From positions 62,001 to 126,000 of the forward strand of contig JAJXZX010000005.1 in NCBI GenBank assembly GCA_021779835.1: 64,000 nt of DNA, written 5' to 3'. Position 1 is the first letter of the stretch, and each line of letters begins with the position of its first letter. Shown in pieces: positions 16,671-26,065 of this stretch. The notes beneath the pieces are model-generated. The model had not been told where the DNA came from. It was given only the letters and a program-made list of their open reading frames with translations, and searched no databases. The position numbers and the translations under genes are program-made. This DNA is from Pseudomonadota bacterium (GTDB lineage Bacteria; Pseudomonadota; Alphaproteobacteria; Rhodobacterales; Rhodobacteraceae).

Positions 16671-18016
16671 TGCCCGCCTCGCCCCTCGACTCAAGTCTTT
16701 ACCGCGACCTCTTTGGCGACATCGAGCTTGCGCAGCTCTTCACTGATAGCGCCGAGGTGCGCGCCATGCTGCTGGTCGAGGGTGCGCTGGCCAAGGTGCA
16801 GGGCGAGCTTGGCCTCATCCCTGCCGATAGCGCCGCCTTCCTGCATAGCGCCAGCATGGAAATTCAGATCGACCCGGCAGGCCTCGCCGTTGAAACCGGC
16901 ACCAACGCTGTGCCGGTCCCGGCGCTTGTCGCCGCGTTCCGCAAGGCATTGAACGCGCCCGAACACGCGCAATACGCCCACTGGGGCGCCACCAGTCAGG
17001 ACATCATGGATACCGCGCTGATCCTGCGCCTGCGTCAGGTCGTAACGATTTATGACAGCCGGTTAACCACGCTGATCGCCGCCCTTGGCGCGCTGGCAGG
17101 GGCGCACGCCGAGACCCCGATGGCGGCGCGCACCTATGCGCAGATCGCAACGCCCACCAGCTTTGGCGCTGTCGTGGCAGCGTGGGGCGCACCGCTCATC
17201 CGCCACCGTGCCCGCCTTCACGCCCTCCGACCCACGCTGTTGCACGTCAGCTTGTCCGGTGCGGTCGGCACCCTTGCGGCGATGGGGCCCAAAGGCCCAC
17301 TGGTCCGCGCAGCACTTGCGCAAGCGCTCTACCTTGCCGACCCGGGAGCCAGCTGGCACAGCACGCGCGACACCATCGCCGAATTTGCAGGATGGATCAC
17401 CAACCTCGCCGCAAGCCTCGGGAAAATGGGTGAAGACCTGATCCTGCTCACCCAATCCGGCATCGACGAGGTGCGCTTGGGCTCTGGCGGCGGCTCCTCC
17501 ACCATGCCGCAAAAGGTCAACCCGGTTGCGCCTTCCCTTCTGTCCGCCCTCGCGCGGCAAATGGTTGGGCTGAACGCAAATATGCAGGCCGCCGCCCTGC
17601 ACCGCCAACAACGCGACGGCGCGGCGTGGTTTGTCGAATGGCTTAGCCTGCCGCAGATGGTTATCGGCCTTGGCCGCGCGCTGGCCACCGCTGGCGCGCT
17701 TGCCACCACCATCACGCCCGACGCGCCCCGGATGCGCGCGGCCATCGAGGGCGGCCTTGGCCTGATCCATGCCGAGGCGTTGACCTTCGTGCTCGCACAG
17801 ACCCTGCCGCGACCCGAGGCTCAAGCCGCGGTGAAAGAGCTGACGCAACAGGCCCGCGCAACCAATACCCCGCTTGCCCAACTGGCCGCCCTGCGCTGGC
17901 CCGACACCGACTGGATCACCCGCCTCGCCCCCGAGGCACAGATGGGCTGTGCGCCTGCCGAGGCCCGCACCTTCGCCGACGCCGCACGGCACCCCAAAGC
18001 CACACCGAAAAGCTGA
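16670..18016 (+). CDS. pcaB: 3-carboxy-cis,cis-muconate cycloisomerase
   Basis: 448 residues from the ATG at 16670. Fumarase/ASL superfamily signature GGGSSTMPQKVNP plus HWGATSQDIMDTALILRLR and TPMAARTYAQIATP. It lactonises 3-carboxymuconate to 4-carboxymuconolactone, between PcaHG and PcaC in the pathway. With PcaB all steps from protocatechuate to 3-oxoadipate are encoded here; the CoA transferase (pcaIJ) and thiolase (pcaF) are not in the window. Confidence 0.95.
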   Translation: MPASPLDSSLYRDLFGDIELAQLFTDSAEVRAMLLVEGALAKVQGELGLIPADSAAFLHSASMEIQIDPAGLAVETGTNAVPVPALVAAFRKALNAPEHAQYAHWGATSQDIMDTALILRLRQVVTIYDSRLTTLIAALGALAGAHAETPMAARTYAQIATPTSFGAVVAAWGAPLIRHRARLHALRPTLLHVSLSGAVGTLAAMGPKGPLVRAALAQALYLADPGASWHSTRDTIAEFAGWITNLAASLGKMGEDLILLTQSGIDEVRLGSGGGSSTMPQKVNPVAPSLLSALARQMVGLNANMQAAALHRQQRDGAAWFVEWLSLPQMVIGLGRALATAGALATTITPDAPRMRAAIEGGLGLIHAEALTFVLAQTLPRPEAQAAVKELTQQARATNTPLAQLAALRWPDTDWITRLAPEAQMGCAPAEARTFADAARHPKATPKS

Positions 18017-18079
18017 GGGCCCCCCTTTCCTTCCCCCGAAAAAACCCTAACCTCCGGCAACATCCTTGCCAGAGGCCCC

Positions 18080-19303
18080 ATGCAAAATCGCCTAGCCCTC
18101 GTCTTTATCCTGATCACCGTCATGCTCGATGCCATCGGCATCGGCCTGATCGCGCCCGTGATGCCCGACCTTTTGGAACATGTGACCAATAGCTCGCTGT
18201 CCAACGCCGCGATTTGGGGCGGTGTGCTGACTACCGCCTTCGCGGTGATGCAATTCGTGTGCGGCCCTACCGTCGGCAACCTGTCCGACCGCTTCGGTCG
18301 CCGCCCGATCCTATTGATCTCATTGGCGTTCATGGCGGGCAACTACCTGTTGATGGCGCTTGCCACCTCGGTCTGGGTGCTGTTGATCGGGCGCATTCTG
18401 TCGGGCATCGCATCGGCCACCCAATCCACCGCCTCGGCCTATATCGCTGACATCTCTGCGCCCGACCAGCGCGCCAAAAACTTCGGCTATATCGGTGCGG
18501 GCTTCGGTGTTGGCTTCACGCTTGGGCCGATGATTGGCGGTATGCTTGCCACCATCGACATCCGCGCGCCGTTCTACGCTGCCGCCCTGATGGCCAGCGC
18601 CAATTTCATCCTCGGTGTGCTGGTCTTGCCCGAAACCGTGACCGACCTTATCCGCCGTCCCTTCACCTGGGCGCGCGGCAACCCGCTTGCCTCGTTCCGC
18701 GCCATCGGCCAATTGCAAGGCGTCAAGCGCCTGCTCATCATCTACCTGATCTACTCGGTTGCCTTCTGGGTTTACCCATCGGTCTGGAGCTACTACGGCA
18801 AGGCGCAGTTCGGCTGGGACACCTGGATGGTCGGCCTTTCGCTCGCCTTCTACGGATTTTGCATGATCGTGGTGCAGGCCACGATGATCGCCCCCGCCAC
18901 CAAACGCTTTGGCGAGCATCGCTCCGCCCTGCTTGGCATGCTGATCGACCTTTGCACCTACATCTTTTACGGCTTCATCACCTCGTCGTTCTGGGCCATC
19001 GCAATCACACCGATCACCGTTCTGGGCGGGCTCGTGATGCCATCGCTGCAATCGATCATGTCGCAAGCCACGCCCGACAACGCGCAAGGGGAACTGCAAG
19101 GCGTCCTTTCCAGCCTCAACGCCGTCGCTATGATCCTGTCGCCGCTGGTGATGACCGCGACCTTCTCGGCCTTCACCGCCCCCGACGCAGCAATTCACCT
19201 GCCGGGCGCACCATTCCTGCTGTCCGCCGTGCTTCTGGTCGTTTGCGTCGCAATCCATGTCGCCCGCCCACGCGCAACCGCCCCGGCGCTCCCCCTAGGG
19301 TAA
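18080..19303 (+). CDS. MFS drug-efflux transporter, TetA-like
   Basis: 407 residues with about 12 hydrophobic segments. Motif A between TM2 and TM3 reads GNLSDRFGRRPIL, and the N-terminal helix VMLDAIGIGLIAPVMP is characteristic of the TCR/Tet subfamily (DHA1). Many chromosomal relatives of TetA do not give tetracycline resistance, so the substrate is open. It begins 63 bases after pcaB and may be read through from the pca operon, but nothing ties it to aromatic metabolism. Confidence 0.88.
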   Translation: MQNRLALVFILITVMLDAIGIGLIAPVMPDLLEHVTNSSLSNAAIWGGVLTTAFAVMQFVCGPTVGNLSDRFGRRPILLISLAFMAGNYLLMALATSVWVLLIGRILSGIASATQSTASAYIADISAPDQRAKNFGYIGAGFGVGFTLGPMIGGMLATIDIRAPFYAAALMASANFILGVLVLPETVTDLIRRPFTWARGNPLASFRAIGQLQGVKRLLIIYLIYSVAFWVYPSVWSYYGKAQFGWDTWMVGLSLAFYGFCMIVVQATMIAPATKRFGEHRSALLGMLIDLCTYIFYGFITSSFWAIAITPITVLGGLVMPSLQSIMSQATPDNAQGELQGVLSSLNAVAMILSPLVMTATFSAFTAPDAAIHLPGAPFLLSAVLLVVCVAIHVARPRATAPALPLG

Positions 19304-19313
19304 TGGAAAGCCA

Positions 19314-19327
19314 GGCGCTCGCGCGCC
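19314..19327 (+). terminator. Short hairpin with T-run after the MFS gene
   Basis: GGCGC-TCGC-GCGCC followed by CCTTTTTCC. The stem is only 5 bases, so strength is doubtful. It lies 10 bases after the stop of the MFS gene and before the enolase-superfamily gene. Confidence 0.4.
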
Positions 19328-19397
19328 CCTTTTTCCTCCAAATGTCCCGGGGGTCTGGGGAGAGCGGCCACTGTCATTCCATCAAAGGAGCCTACCC

Positions 19398-20645
19398 ATG
19401 CGCCTGAAAGACCTCGAAATCTTCACCGTCGCTCCGCCGGCCCCCGGCTGGGGGGGGCGCTACTGGACCTTCGTCAAACTCACCACGGACGACGGCATCA
19501 CGGGCATCGGCGAGTGCTACGTTTCCACCGTCGGCCCCAAAGCGATGAACGCGGTAATCGAGGATGTGTTCGCGCGCCACGTTGAGGGCGAGAGCCCCGA
19601 AAACCTCGAACTCATGTATCGCCGGGTCTACTCCTCCGGCTTCACACAACGCCCCGATCCCACCGTCATGGGTGCTTTTTCGGGGTTAGAGATCGCCTGC
19701 TGGGACATTCTAGGCAAGGCCCGCAACCGCCCGGTCTGGGCGCTGCTGGGCGGCAAGATGAACGAGCGGATCCGCTCTTACACCTACCTTTACCCCGAGC
19801 CCGGCAAAGAATCCGCAGACTTCTGGGTCTCGCCCGATGCCGCCGCCGAGGCCGCGCTGCGCTTCGTCAACATGGGCTTTACTGCAGTCAAATTCGACCC
19901 GGCTGGCCCCTACACCATCCACGGCGGGCACGAGCCTGCAATGTCAGACATCACCCGCTCGGTCGCCTTCTGCAAGGCGATCCGCGAGGCGATCGGCGAC
20001 CGCGCCGACCTGCTGTTCGGCACCCACGGCCAGTTCACCACCGGCGGCGCGATCCGCATGGGCCAAGCGCTGGAACCCTATAGCCCGCTTTGGTACGAAG
20101 AACCGATCCCACCAGACAACCTCTTGGAATTCGCCGAGGTCGCCCGCGCTGTCCGCATCCCGATCGCGACCGGCGAGCGCTTCACCACCAAGGCCGAATT
20201 CGCCACCGTCCTGCGCACCGGCGGCGCCAAGATCCTGCAACCCGCCCTCGGACGTCTTGGTGGCATCATGGAAGCAAAGAAGCTCGCCGCCATCGCCGAA
20301 GTGTTCAATGCCGAAATGGCCCCTCACCTGTACTGCGGGCCGGTCGAATGGGCGGCCAACATCCACTTCGCCGCCTCAATCCCCAACCTGCTGATGGCGG
20401 AAACGATTGAAACCGGTGGCGCCTTCCACCTCGCGCTCATCAAGAATTCGATCAAATGGGAGAATGGCTATATCATCCCCCCCGAGGCCCCCGGCCTTGG
20501 CATCGACTTCGACGAAGATCTCGCCCGCGCCCATCCCTACACTGGCACCAAGCTGCATCTGGAAATGCAAGAGGCCCCGTGTGACTACCTCAATGGCAAC
20601 CGTTTTGAAGGCGGCGCGCCCTCCTCGCCGCCGAGTGCGCGCTGA
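19398..20645 (+). CDS. Mandelate racemase/muconate lactonizing enzyme family protein
   Basis: 415 residues, enolase superfamily. The N-terminal capping domain ends near GLEIACWDILGKARNRPVW, and the barrel domain contains KFDPAGPYTIHGG, LLFGTHGQFTTGGAIRM, WYEEPIPPDN and IATGERFTTKAEF. The second and third metal-ligand glutamates are present. The first ligand position, where relatives have D-x-H-G, reads G-T-H-G. The substrate is likely a sugar acid as for dehydratases of this group, but this cannot be fixed from sequence. It has a good AAGGAG before the ATG. Confidence 0.85.
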   Translation: MRLKDLEIFTVAPPAPGWGGRYWTFVKLTTDDGITGIGECYVSTVGPKAMNAVIEDVFARHVEGESPENLELMYRRVYSSGFTQRPDPTVMGAFSGLEIACWDILGKARNRPVWALLGGKMNERIRSYTYLYPEPGKESADFWVSPDAAAEAALRFVNMGFTAVKFDPAGPYTIHGGHEPAMSDITRSVAFCKAIREAIGDRADLLFGTHGQFTTGGAIRMGQALEPYSPLWYEEPIPPDNLLEFAEVARAVRIPIATGERFTTKAEFATVLRTGGAKILQPALGRLGGIMEAKKLAAIAEVFNAEMAPHLYCGPVEWAANIHFAASIPNLLMAETIETGGAFHLALIKNSIKWENGYIIPPEAPGLGIDFDEDLARAHPYTGTKLHLEMQEAPCDYLNGNRFEGGAPSSPPSAR

Positions 20646-20655
20646 AGCCGCACAA

Positions 20656-20726
20656 AAGGTGAGTATTTAGGCCAAGAAGAAGCAGGAGCCTGCGCTTCCC
20701 CTTGCTTTGGCCCAAATATCCACCTT
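20656..20726. repeat. Palindromic intergenic repeat, copy 1
   Basis: The left arm at 20656-20679 (AAGGTGAGTATTTAGGCCAA...) is complementary, with mismatches, to the right arm at 20702-20726 (TTGCTTTGGCCCAAATATCC...). The same right-arm core TTGCTTTGG-CC-AAATATCC recurs at 36373 and 38620. It lies in the gap between the enolase-superfamily and ScfR-like genes. Confidence 0.7.
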
Positions 20727-20794
20727 CGCGCGCAGCGCTTGCAACCGGGGCTTTGCAAACCTATCCTTGGCATTAGCAAACCCCGGAGCGCGCG

Positions 20795-22186
20795 ATGGCG
20801 ACCCAGAAACTCTACGCGGGCGTCAAATTGCGCGAAACCCGCGCGCGCCTTGGCCTGACCCAGCGCGCTTTTGCCGAAAAGCTAAGGGTTTCCCTGCCCT
20901 ACCTGAACCAGATGGAAAACAACCACCGCCCGGTCTCGACCGGTGTGGTGCTGGCGCTGGCGCAGGAATTCGGCTTTGACGTGACCGAATTATCCACCGG
21001 AGATGCGGAACGGATGGTCACCGACATGCGCGAGGCGCTTGCCGACCCGGTCTTTGCCGATACGCCGCCGCTGGCGGACCTACGCCTGACCGCCTCCAAC
21101 GCGCCCGCCCTCGCCCGCGCTTTCCTTGCTCTGCACCATGCCTATCGCCAGACCCACGAACGCCTCGCCTCGCTGGACGAGGCCTTGGGGCGCGAAGATG
21201 CGGCGTTGAAGCCGTCGCCTTGGGAAGAGGTGCGCGATTTCTTTCACTACTGCGACAACTACATCGACGCAGTGGACCGCGCCGCAGAACGCTTTGCGAC
21301 GCCCGCTGAGGATATGCGCGACCCGTTGATTTTTGCGGCAGAGGCATTGAAATCCCGCGGCATAACTCTGTCTTTTTCAGATAATTCCATGCTACGAAAC
21401 TACGATTCAACCGCCAAAACCATCACTATTTCAACAAATTCGCCCTCTGCTACGCAACGCTTCCAACTCCTGCACCAGATCGCTCTGCTAACCCAGAATG
21501 ACCTGCTGGAGGCGACGCTCGACCTCGCGCGTTTCCGCTCGGACGAGGCGCGCGCCATCGCCAAGATCGGGCTGGCCAACTATTTCGCGGGCGCCGCACT
21601 GCTGCCTTACCGCGCGTTTCTGGCCGCGGCGCAAGAGATGCGCCACGATCTTGAGCGGCTCGCCGATCGCTTCGGCGCCTCGATCGAGCAGGTCGCGCAC
21701 CGCCTTTCGACCCTGCAACGGCCCGGTGCGAAGGGCATTCCGTTCTTTTTCGTGCGTGTAGATCAGGCCGGCACCATCACCAAACGCCACTCTGCCACGC
21801 GTCTGCAATTTGCCCGTTTTGGCGGTGCCTGCCCGCTGTGGAACGTCCACGCAGCGTTTGAGACGCCGGGCCGTTTCCTGCGCCAACTGGCCGAAACCCC
21901 CGACGGCGTGCGCTACCTCTGCCTCGCACGAGAGGTCTCCAAACCCGGCGGTTCCTACAAGGCCAAGGTGCGCCGCTATGCCATCGGCCTTGGGTGCGAG
22001 GTCAGCCACGCCTCTACCCTCATCTATGCCGACGACCTTGACCTGACACGGGGGTTTGAGCCGATCGGCATCTCGTGTCGCATCTGCGAACGCGTCGATT
22101 GCCACCAACGCTCGGTTCCCCCGCTGGAACGGCGGCTGCACGTCAACCCAAACCGGCGCGGCGTGCTGCCGTATGAGATTGGCTGA
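20795..22186 (+). CDS. XRE regulator of the short-chain acyl-CoA/ScfR-RamB type
   Basis: 463 residues. An N-terminal helix-turn-helix (LRETRARLGLTQRAFAEKL, then SLPYLNQMENNHRPVS) is followed by an ImmA/IrrE-like region and a C-terminal domain with the conserved cysteine set CRICERVDCHQRSVPP. Members such as RamB, PrpR and MccR regulate glyoxylate, propionate or related short-chain acyl metabolism and bind acyl-CoA. The metalloprotease motif HExxH is degenerate here (LLHQIALL), as in other regulators of this group, so proteolysis is not expected. Confidence 0.88.
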   Translation: MATQKLYAGVKLRETRARLGLTQRAFAEKLRVSLPYLNQMENNHRPVSTGVVLALAQEFGFDVTELSTGDAERMVTDMREALADPVFADTPPLADLRLTASNAPALARAFLALHHAYRQTHERLASLDEALGREDAALKPSPWEEVRDFFHYCDNYIDAVDRAAERFATPAEDMRDPLIFAAEALKSRGITLSFSDNSMLRNYDSTAKTITISTNSPSATQRFQLLHQIALLTQNDLLEATLDLARFRSDEARAIAKIGLANYFAGAALLPYRAFLAAAQEMRHDLERLADRFGASIEQVAHRLSTLQRPGAKGIPFFFVRVDQAGTITKRHSATRLQFARFGGACPLWNVHAAFETPGRFLRQLAETPDGVRYLCLAREVSKPGGSYKAKVRRYAIGLGCEVSHASTLIYADDLDLTRGFEPIGISCRICERVDCHQRSVPPLERRLHVNPNRRGVLPYEIG

Positions 22187-22194
22187 AAAGCAAA

Positions 22195-22218
22195 CGGCCC
22201 CTCGTCACCGAGGGGCCG
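22195..22218 (-). terminator. Rho-independent terminator of the YdcH-like gene
   Basis: A perfect 10-base stem (22195-22204 with 22209-22218) and a 4-base loop. On the minus strand it is followed by TTTGCTTTTC, so it ends the gene at 22476-22237. The stem may also work for the convergent regulator gene, though the plus side lacks a T-run. Confidence 0.8.
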
Positions 22219-22236
22219 CCGCGCAAAACCAGCCGT

Positions 22237-22476
22237 TCAGGCCGTTTTCAGCATCGCCCAAATCTCGTCCTTCAGGGCCGCACGCTGGCGCCGCAACTGC
22301 TCCTCGTGCGCGGCATCGGTCGGCACCGTCCGCGTTTCTGCGGCGTGCACGGCGCGGTTTACCTCGTGGTATTCGTCCGACAGCTTGGCAAAATGCGCAT
22401 TGGATTGCTTGAGCGCGTGGATCTTCTCTGCCTCCGCCGGGAATTCCTCGTGCAATTCATGGTTGGTGTTGGCCAT
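22237..22476 (-). CDS. YdcH family protein (DUF465)
   Basis: 79 residues, predicted helical hairpin. Typical pattern: EFPAEAEKIHALKQSNAHFA, KLSDEYHEVNRAVHAAE, then a basic stretch before LKDEIWAMLK. The function is unknown; the family is small, cytosolic and widespread in alphaproteobacteria. It is monocistronic, with its own terminator just downstream. Confidence 0.85.
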   Translation of the reverse strand: MANTNHELHEEFPAEAEKIHALKQSNAHFAKLSDEYHEVNRAVHAAETRTVPTDAAHEEQLRRQRAALKDEIWAMLKTA

Positions 22477-22605
22477 ATGTTGCGTCCTTTTCCTGTTCTA
22501 TGCCGATAGGTTAGCAACCCAGTCCCGCGCCCGCTTTGACGCGGATCAATCAATGATCCTGGCCGGTCCTTTGTGGCGCAAATAACTGCGGCAAAGGCCA
22601 GACGC

Positions 22606-24255
22606 TCAGCGTTGGCTGGCCTGCCATTTCGGATTGATCCACGGCTCGGCGTTAAGCGGCGCCAGCATACCTTTGCCAAGGATATGGTCCGCCGCCTTCT
22701 CGCCCGTCATGATCGAGGGGCCGTTCAAGTTGCCATTGGTAATGCGCGGAAAGATCGAACTGTCGGCAACGCGCAGACCATCGACGCCGATCACCCGGCA
22801 GTCCGCATCGACCACCGCCATCGGGTCATCGCGCCGCCCCATCCGCGCTGTGCCGCAGGGGTGATAGGCGCTTTCGGCGTGCTCGCGGATGAAAGCGTCG
22901 ATCTGATCGTCGGTTTGCACCGCCGCGCCAGGCTGGATTTCGGATTTAACATAGGGCTTGAATGCCGCTTGCCCGAAAATCTCGCGCGTCAGGCGGATAC
23001 AGGCGCGGAAATCGACCCAGTCCTGTTCGGTTGACATGTAGTTGAAACGGATCACCGGCGCATCCTCGGGCCGGCCAGAGCGCAACGTTACCGCCCCGCG
23101 AGAGGGCGAGCGCATCGGGCCGACATGCGCCTGAAACCCATGGCCCCCTGCCGCAACCTTACCGTCATAGCGCACCGCGATCGGCAGGAAATGATACTGG
23201 ATATCGGGGTAATCCACCCCCGCCTTGGACCGGATGAAGGCGCAGCTTTCAAACTGGTTCGACGCGCCCAGACCACGCCCGGTGAACAGCCACTGTGCCC
23301 CGATCAGCGCCTTGCCCCACAGGTTCCAGTATTTGTAAAGCGTCACAGGCAGTTGCGAGGCGAACTGCATGTAAATCTCCATGTGATCTTGCAGGTTCGC
23401 CCCGACGCCGGGGCGATCCGCCACCACCGTCACGCCATGTTCTGCAAGGTGCGACGCGGCGCCGATCCCCGACAGCAGCAACAGTTTCGGAGTGTTGATT
23501 GAGGACGCAGCGAGGATCACCTCTGCCTGCGCCCGGATCACCTTGACCTCGCCACCCTGCATCACTTCAACGCCAACCGCGCGGCCATTCTCGATCACCA
23601 CGCGGCGCGCCAAGGCCCGCACTACCCGGCAATTCGGCCCCTTCAGCGCGGGCTTGAGGTAGGCATTCGCCGCAGACCAGCGCCGCCCCTTCCAAATCGT
23701 CGCCTCCATCGGGCCAAAGCCCTCTTGCTGGCGCCCGTTGTAATCCTCAGTCACCGGATAGCCTGCCTCGCGCCCCGCCTCGACGAAGGCGTGAAACAGT
23801 GGGTTCAATCGTGGCCCGCGCGTGATGTGCAATGGCCCCGCGTCGCCGCGCCAGTCGCCGTCCGCGCCACCGTGCCAATGCTCCATCCGTTTGAAATACG
23901 GCAGCACATCGGCATAGCCCCAGCCGCTTGCCCCTTGCTCGGCCCAATGGTCGAAATCGCGCGCATGGCCGCGCACATAGACCATCCCGTTGATCGAGGA
24001 TGACCCGCCGATCACCTTGCCGCGCGGGGTTGCCAGACGGCGCCCGCCCAGATTCGGCTCTGGCTCCGACTGAAAGCCCCAGTCGTAAATCCCCATATTC
24101 ATTGGATAACTCAGTGCCGCAGGCATCTGGATGAACGGCCCGGCATCCGAGCCACCATGCTCGATCACCAGAACCTTGCGCCCCGCTTCGGCCAGCCGGT
24201 AAGCCAGCGCACACCCTGCCGAGCCTGCGCCCACGATCACATATTCCGCGTCCAT
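22606..24255 (-). CDS. betA: Choline dehydrogenase (GMC oxidoreductase)
   Basis: 549 residues from the ATG at 24255. The FAD-binding Rossmann motif [17 protein letters not shown] is at the N-terminus, the GMC signature region [20 protein letters not shown] follows, and the C-terminal substrate domain has [13 protein letters not shown] with the catalytic His. It oxidises choline to betaine aldehyde at the membrane. It is downstream of betI on the same strand (41-base gap). A betaine aldehyde dehydrogenase gene (betB) is not in the window. Confidence 0.94.
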   Translation of the reverse strand: MDAEYVIVGAGSAGCALAYRLAEAGRKVLVIEHGGSDAGPFIQMPAALSYPMNMGIYDWGFQSEPEPNLGGRRLATPRGKVIGGSSSINGMVYVRGHARDFDHWAEQGASGWGYADVLPYFKRMEHWHGGADGDWRGDAGPLHITRGPRLNPLFHAFVEAGREAGYPVTEDYNGRQQEGFGPMEATIWKGRRWSAANAYLKPALKGPNCRVVRALARRVVIENGRAVGVEVMQGGEVKVIRAQAEVILAASSINTPKLLLLSGIGAASHLAEHGVTVVADRPGVGANLQDHMEIYMQFASQLPVTLYKYWNLWGKALIGAQWLFTGRGLGASNQFESCAFIRSKAGVDYPDIQYHFLPIAVRYDGKVAAGGHGFQAHVGPMRSPSRGAVTLRSGRPEDAPVIRFNYMSTEQDWVDFRACIRLTREIFGQAAFKPYVKSEIQPGAAVQTDDQIDAFIREHAESAYHPCGTARMGRRDDPMAVVDADCRVIGVDGLRVADSSIFPRITNGNLNGPSIMTGEKAADHILGKGMLAPLNAEPWINPKWQASQR

Positions 24256-24296
24256 ATCCACTCTTTCCGTCTTAGGTCCGGCGCCGCGCGCCGCGT

Positions 24297-24884
24297 TTAG
24301 TCCGCCTGCCCGCGCTCGAGCTTGGCATCGAGATAGGCCAGCACCAACCGCGCTGCGGCATGGCGGTCGGGGGCGCGGTCGCTGAGGGCCTCGCGGATAT
24401 AAACACCGTCGATCATCGCGCCGACGCCATCCGCCACCGGCCCCGCCCGCTCGCCAATCAGGTGCCGCAGCTCCGCCATCAGGTTCGACCGCAGCCGACG
24501 CTGATAGATACGCAGCAACCGCTTTGCCTCCGGCACCGTTTGCGCCAGCACATAAAAATTCAGCCACGCCCCAACCACCTCACGCCGGAACGAGCCCGCC
24601 GCGAACGACACCCGGACAATCGCGTTAAGCCGCCCGCGCGGCCCATCAGCGGCGGCCAAAGCCCCGCGCACTTCGGCGCCATAGAGTGACAGGACATGGC
24701 GCATGGCGGCCAGAAACATCTGCTCTTTGCCGCCAAAGTAGTGATGCGCCAGCGCGGTTGACATGCCCGCACGCCGGGCGATCTGACCCACGGTCACGTC
24801 CAGCGATCCCGCAATTCCAATTTCAGCGATCGTCGCATTGACCAGCGCCGCCTTTCGGATAGGTTCCATCCCAAGCTTTGGCAT
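24297..24884 (-). CDS. betI: TetR-family choline-responsive repressor
   Basis: 195 residues from the ATG at 24884, where [19 protein letters not shown] matches the standard BetI start. The TetR helix-turn-helix is [29 protein letters not shown]. BetI represses bet genes, and choline relieves repression. The gene is divergent from choX with an 84-base spacer that contains a BetI-like operator at 24928-24947. Confidence 0.94.
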   Translation of the reverse strand: MPKLGMEPIRKAALVNATIAEIGIAGSLDVTVGQIARRAGMSTALAHHYFGGKEQMFLAAMRHVLSLYGAEVRGALAAADGPRGRLNAIVRVSFAAGSFRREVVGAWLNFYVLAQTVPEAKRLLRIYQRRLRSNLMAELRHLIGERAGPVADGVGAMIDGVYIREALSDRAPDRHAAARLVLAYLDAKLERGQAD

Positions 24885-24927
24885 TGGCGCCTCCAGAAAA
24901 CTCTTGCCAAACCGAGCTACATTGAAG

Positions 24928-24947
24928 TTTATTGACTCGTCAATCAA
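24928..24947. promoter_or_regulatory. BetI-type operator between betI and choX
   Basis: TTTATTGACTCGTCAATCAA. The core is the perfect inverted repeat ATTGAC-TC-GTCAAT (24931-24944). It resembles known BetI boxes (TTATTGAACGTTCAAT-like). Its place between divergent betI and choX suggests it controls both directions. Confidence 0.7.
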
Positions 24948-24968
24948 CAAAAAACCAGGGAGCCTCCA

Positions 24969-25904
24969 ATGACATCGCTTCGTACTGCCCTTCTTGCAGC
25001 AACCGCTGCATTGACCCTTGCCGGCCCGTCCTTCGCGGCAGGCTGCGACAAAGTTACCTTCTCTGACGTCGGCTGGACCGACATCACCTCAACCACCGCC
25101 GTGACCACCTTCATGCTGAAGGCGATGGGCTATCAAACCGACATCAAACTGCTGTCGGTCCCCGTCACCTACGAGGCGATGGCCAAGGGCGATGTCGATG
25201 TCTTCCTCGGCAACTGGATGCCGACGATGGACGCCAATATCAAACCATATGTTGACGCCAAAACCGTCGACAGCCTGCGCGCCAACCTGACGGGTGCGAA
25301 ATACACCCTCGCCACCAACCAATATGGCGCCGATATCGGCATCAAGGATTATGCCGACATCGCCACCCACGCCAAGGAACTTGACGGCAAGATCTATGGG
25401 ATCGAGCCGGGCAACGATGGCAACCGCCTGATCCTCGGCATGATCAAGGACAACTTCGACGGGGTGAAAGACTTCAAACTGGTCGAAAGCTCTGAGCAAG
25501 GCATGTTGGCGCAAGTCGCCCGTCTTGACGCCCAGAAAAAGCCGATTGTGTTCCTCGGCTGGGCACCGCACCCGATGAACTCCAAGTTCAAGCTGACCTA
25601 CCTTTCCGGCGGCGACAAGATCTTTGGGCCGGACTTCGGTGGCGCGACGGTCTATACCAACACCCGCGCGAACTATGTCAAGGAATGCCCGAACGTCGGC
25701 AAGATGCTGAACCAACTGGTTTTCTCGCTTGATATGGAAAACCAGATCATGGGCGCGATCCTCGATAACAGCACTGACCCGCAGGTCGCTGCCAAGGCTT
25801 GGCTGACCGCCAACCCCGACGCGATCAAACCGTGGCTGGCTGGCGTGACGACCAAGGACGGCGGCGACGCGGTCGCAGCGGTCGACAAAGCGCTCGGCAA
25901 GTGA
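24969..25904 (+). CDS. choX: Choline ABC transporter, periplasmic binding protein
   Basis: 311 residues. Signal peptide ending SFAAGC; mature protein of the OpuAC/ProX class. Aromatic residues that would cage the trimethylammonium group are visible in VGWTDITS, FLGNWMPTM and LGWAPHPMN. It captures choline for ChoWV. It is the first gene of choX-choW-choV, divergent from betI, and likely de-repressed by choline. Confidence 0.93.
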   Translation: MTSLRTALLAATAALTLAGPSFAAGCDKVTFSDVGWTDITSTTAVTTFMLKAMGYQTDIKLLSVPVTYEAMAKGDVDVFLGNWMPTMDANIKPYVDAKTVDSLRANLTGAKYTLATNQYGADIGIKDYADIATHAKELDGKIYGIEPGNDGNRLILGMIKDNFDGVKDFKLVESSEQGMLAQVARLDAQKKPIVFLGWAPHPMNSKFKLTYLSGGDKIFGPDFGGATVYTNTRANYVKECPNVGKMLNQLVFSLDMENQIMGAILDNSTDPQVAAKAWLTANPDAIKPWLAGVTTKDGGDAVAAVDKALGK

Positions 25905-25913
25905 CTGATGGCG

Positions 25914-25934
25914 GCCCCGGACCCGTTCCGGGGC
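25914..25934 (+). terminator. GC-rich hairpin after choX
   Basis: GCCCCGGA (25914-25921) and TCCGGGGC (25927-25934) form a perfect 8-base stem with a 5-base loop, 9 bases after the choX stop. Only a weak TGCTTCTGTCT follows. It may partly end transcription or protect choX mRNA so that binding protein exceeds membrane parts. Confidence 0.5.
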
Positions 25935-25951
25935 TGCTTCTGTCTGGGCAG

Positions 25952-25980
25952 TTGACATCTGATACCGACCGTTTTCTCAT
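25952..25980 (+). promoter_or_regulatory. Possible internal promoter before choW
   Basis: TTGACA about 48 bases after the choX stop is followed, after 17 bases, by TCTCAT (4 of 6 matches to TATAAT). It lies about 90 bases before choW, in the unusually long choX-choW gap. Confidence 0.35.
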
Positions 25981-26065
25981 CAAGATCGCGCCGTGCGCGC
26001 CTTGGATTGAATGCGCGCGCGTTGCGGCCTGAGCGGCCCGCAACTGAAAGGGACACCACGAGGCG

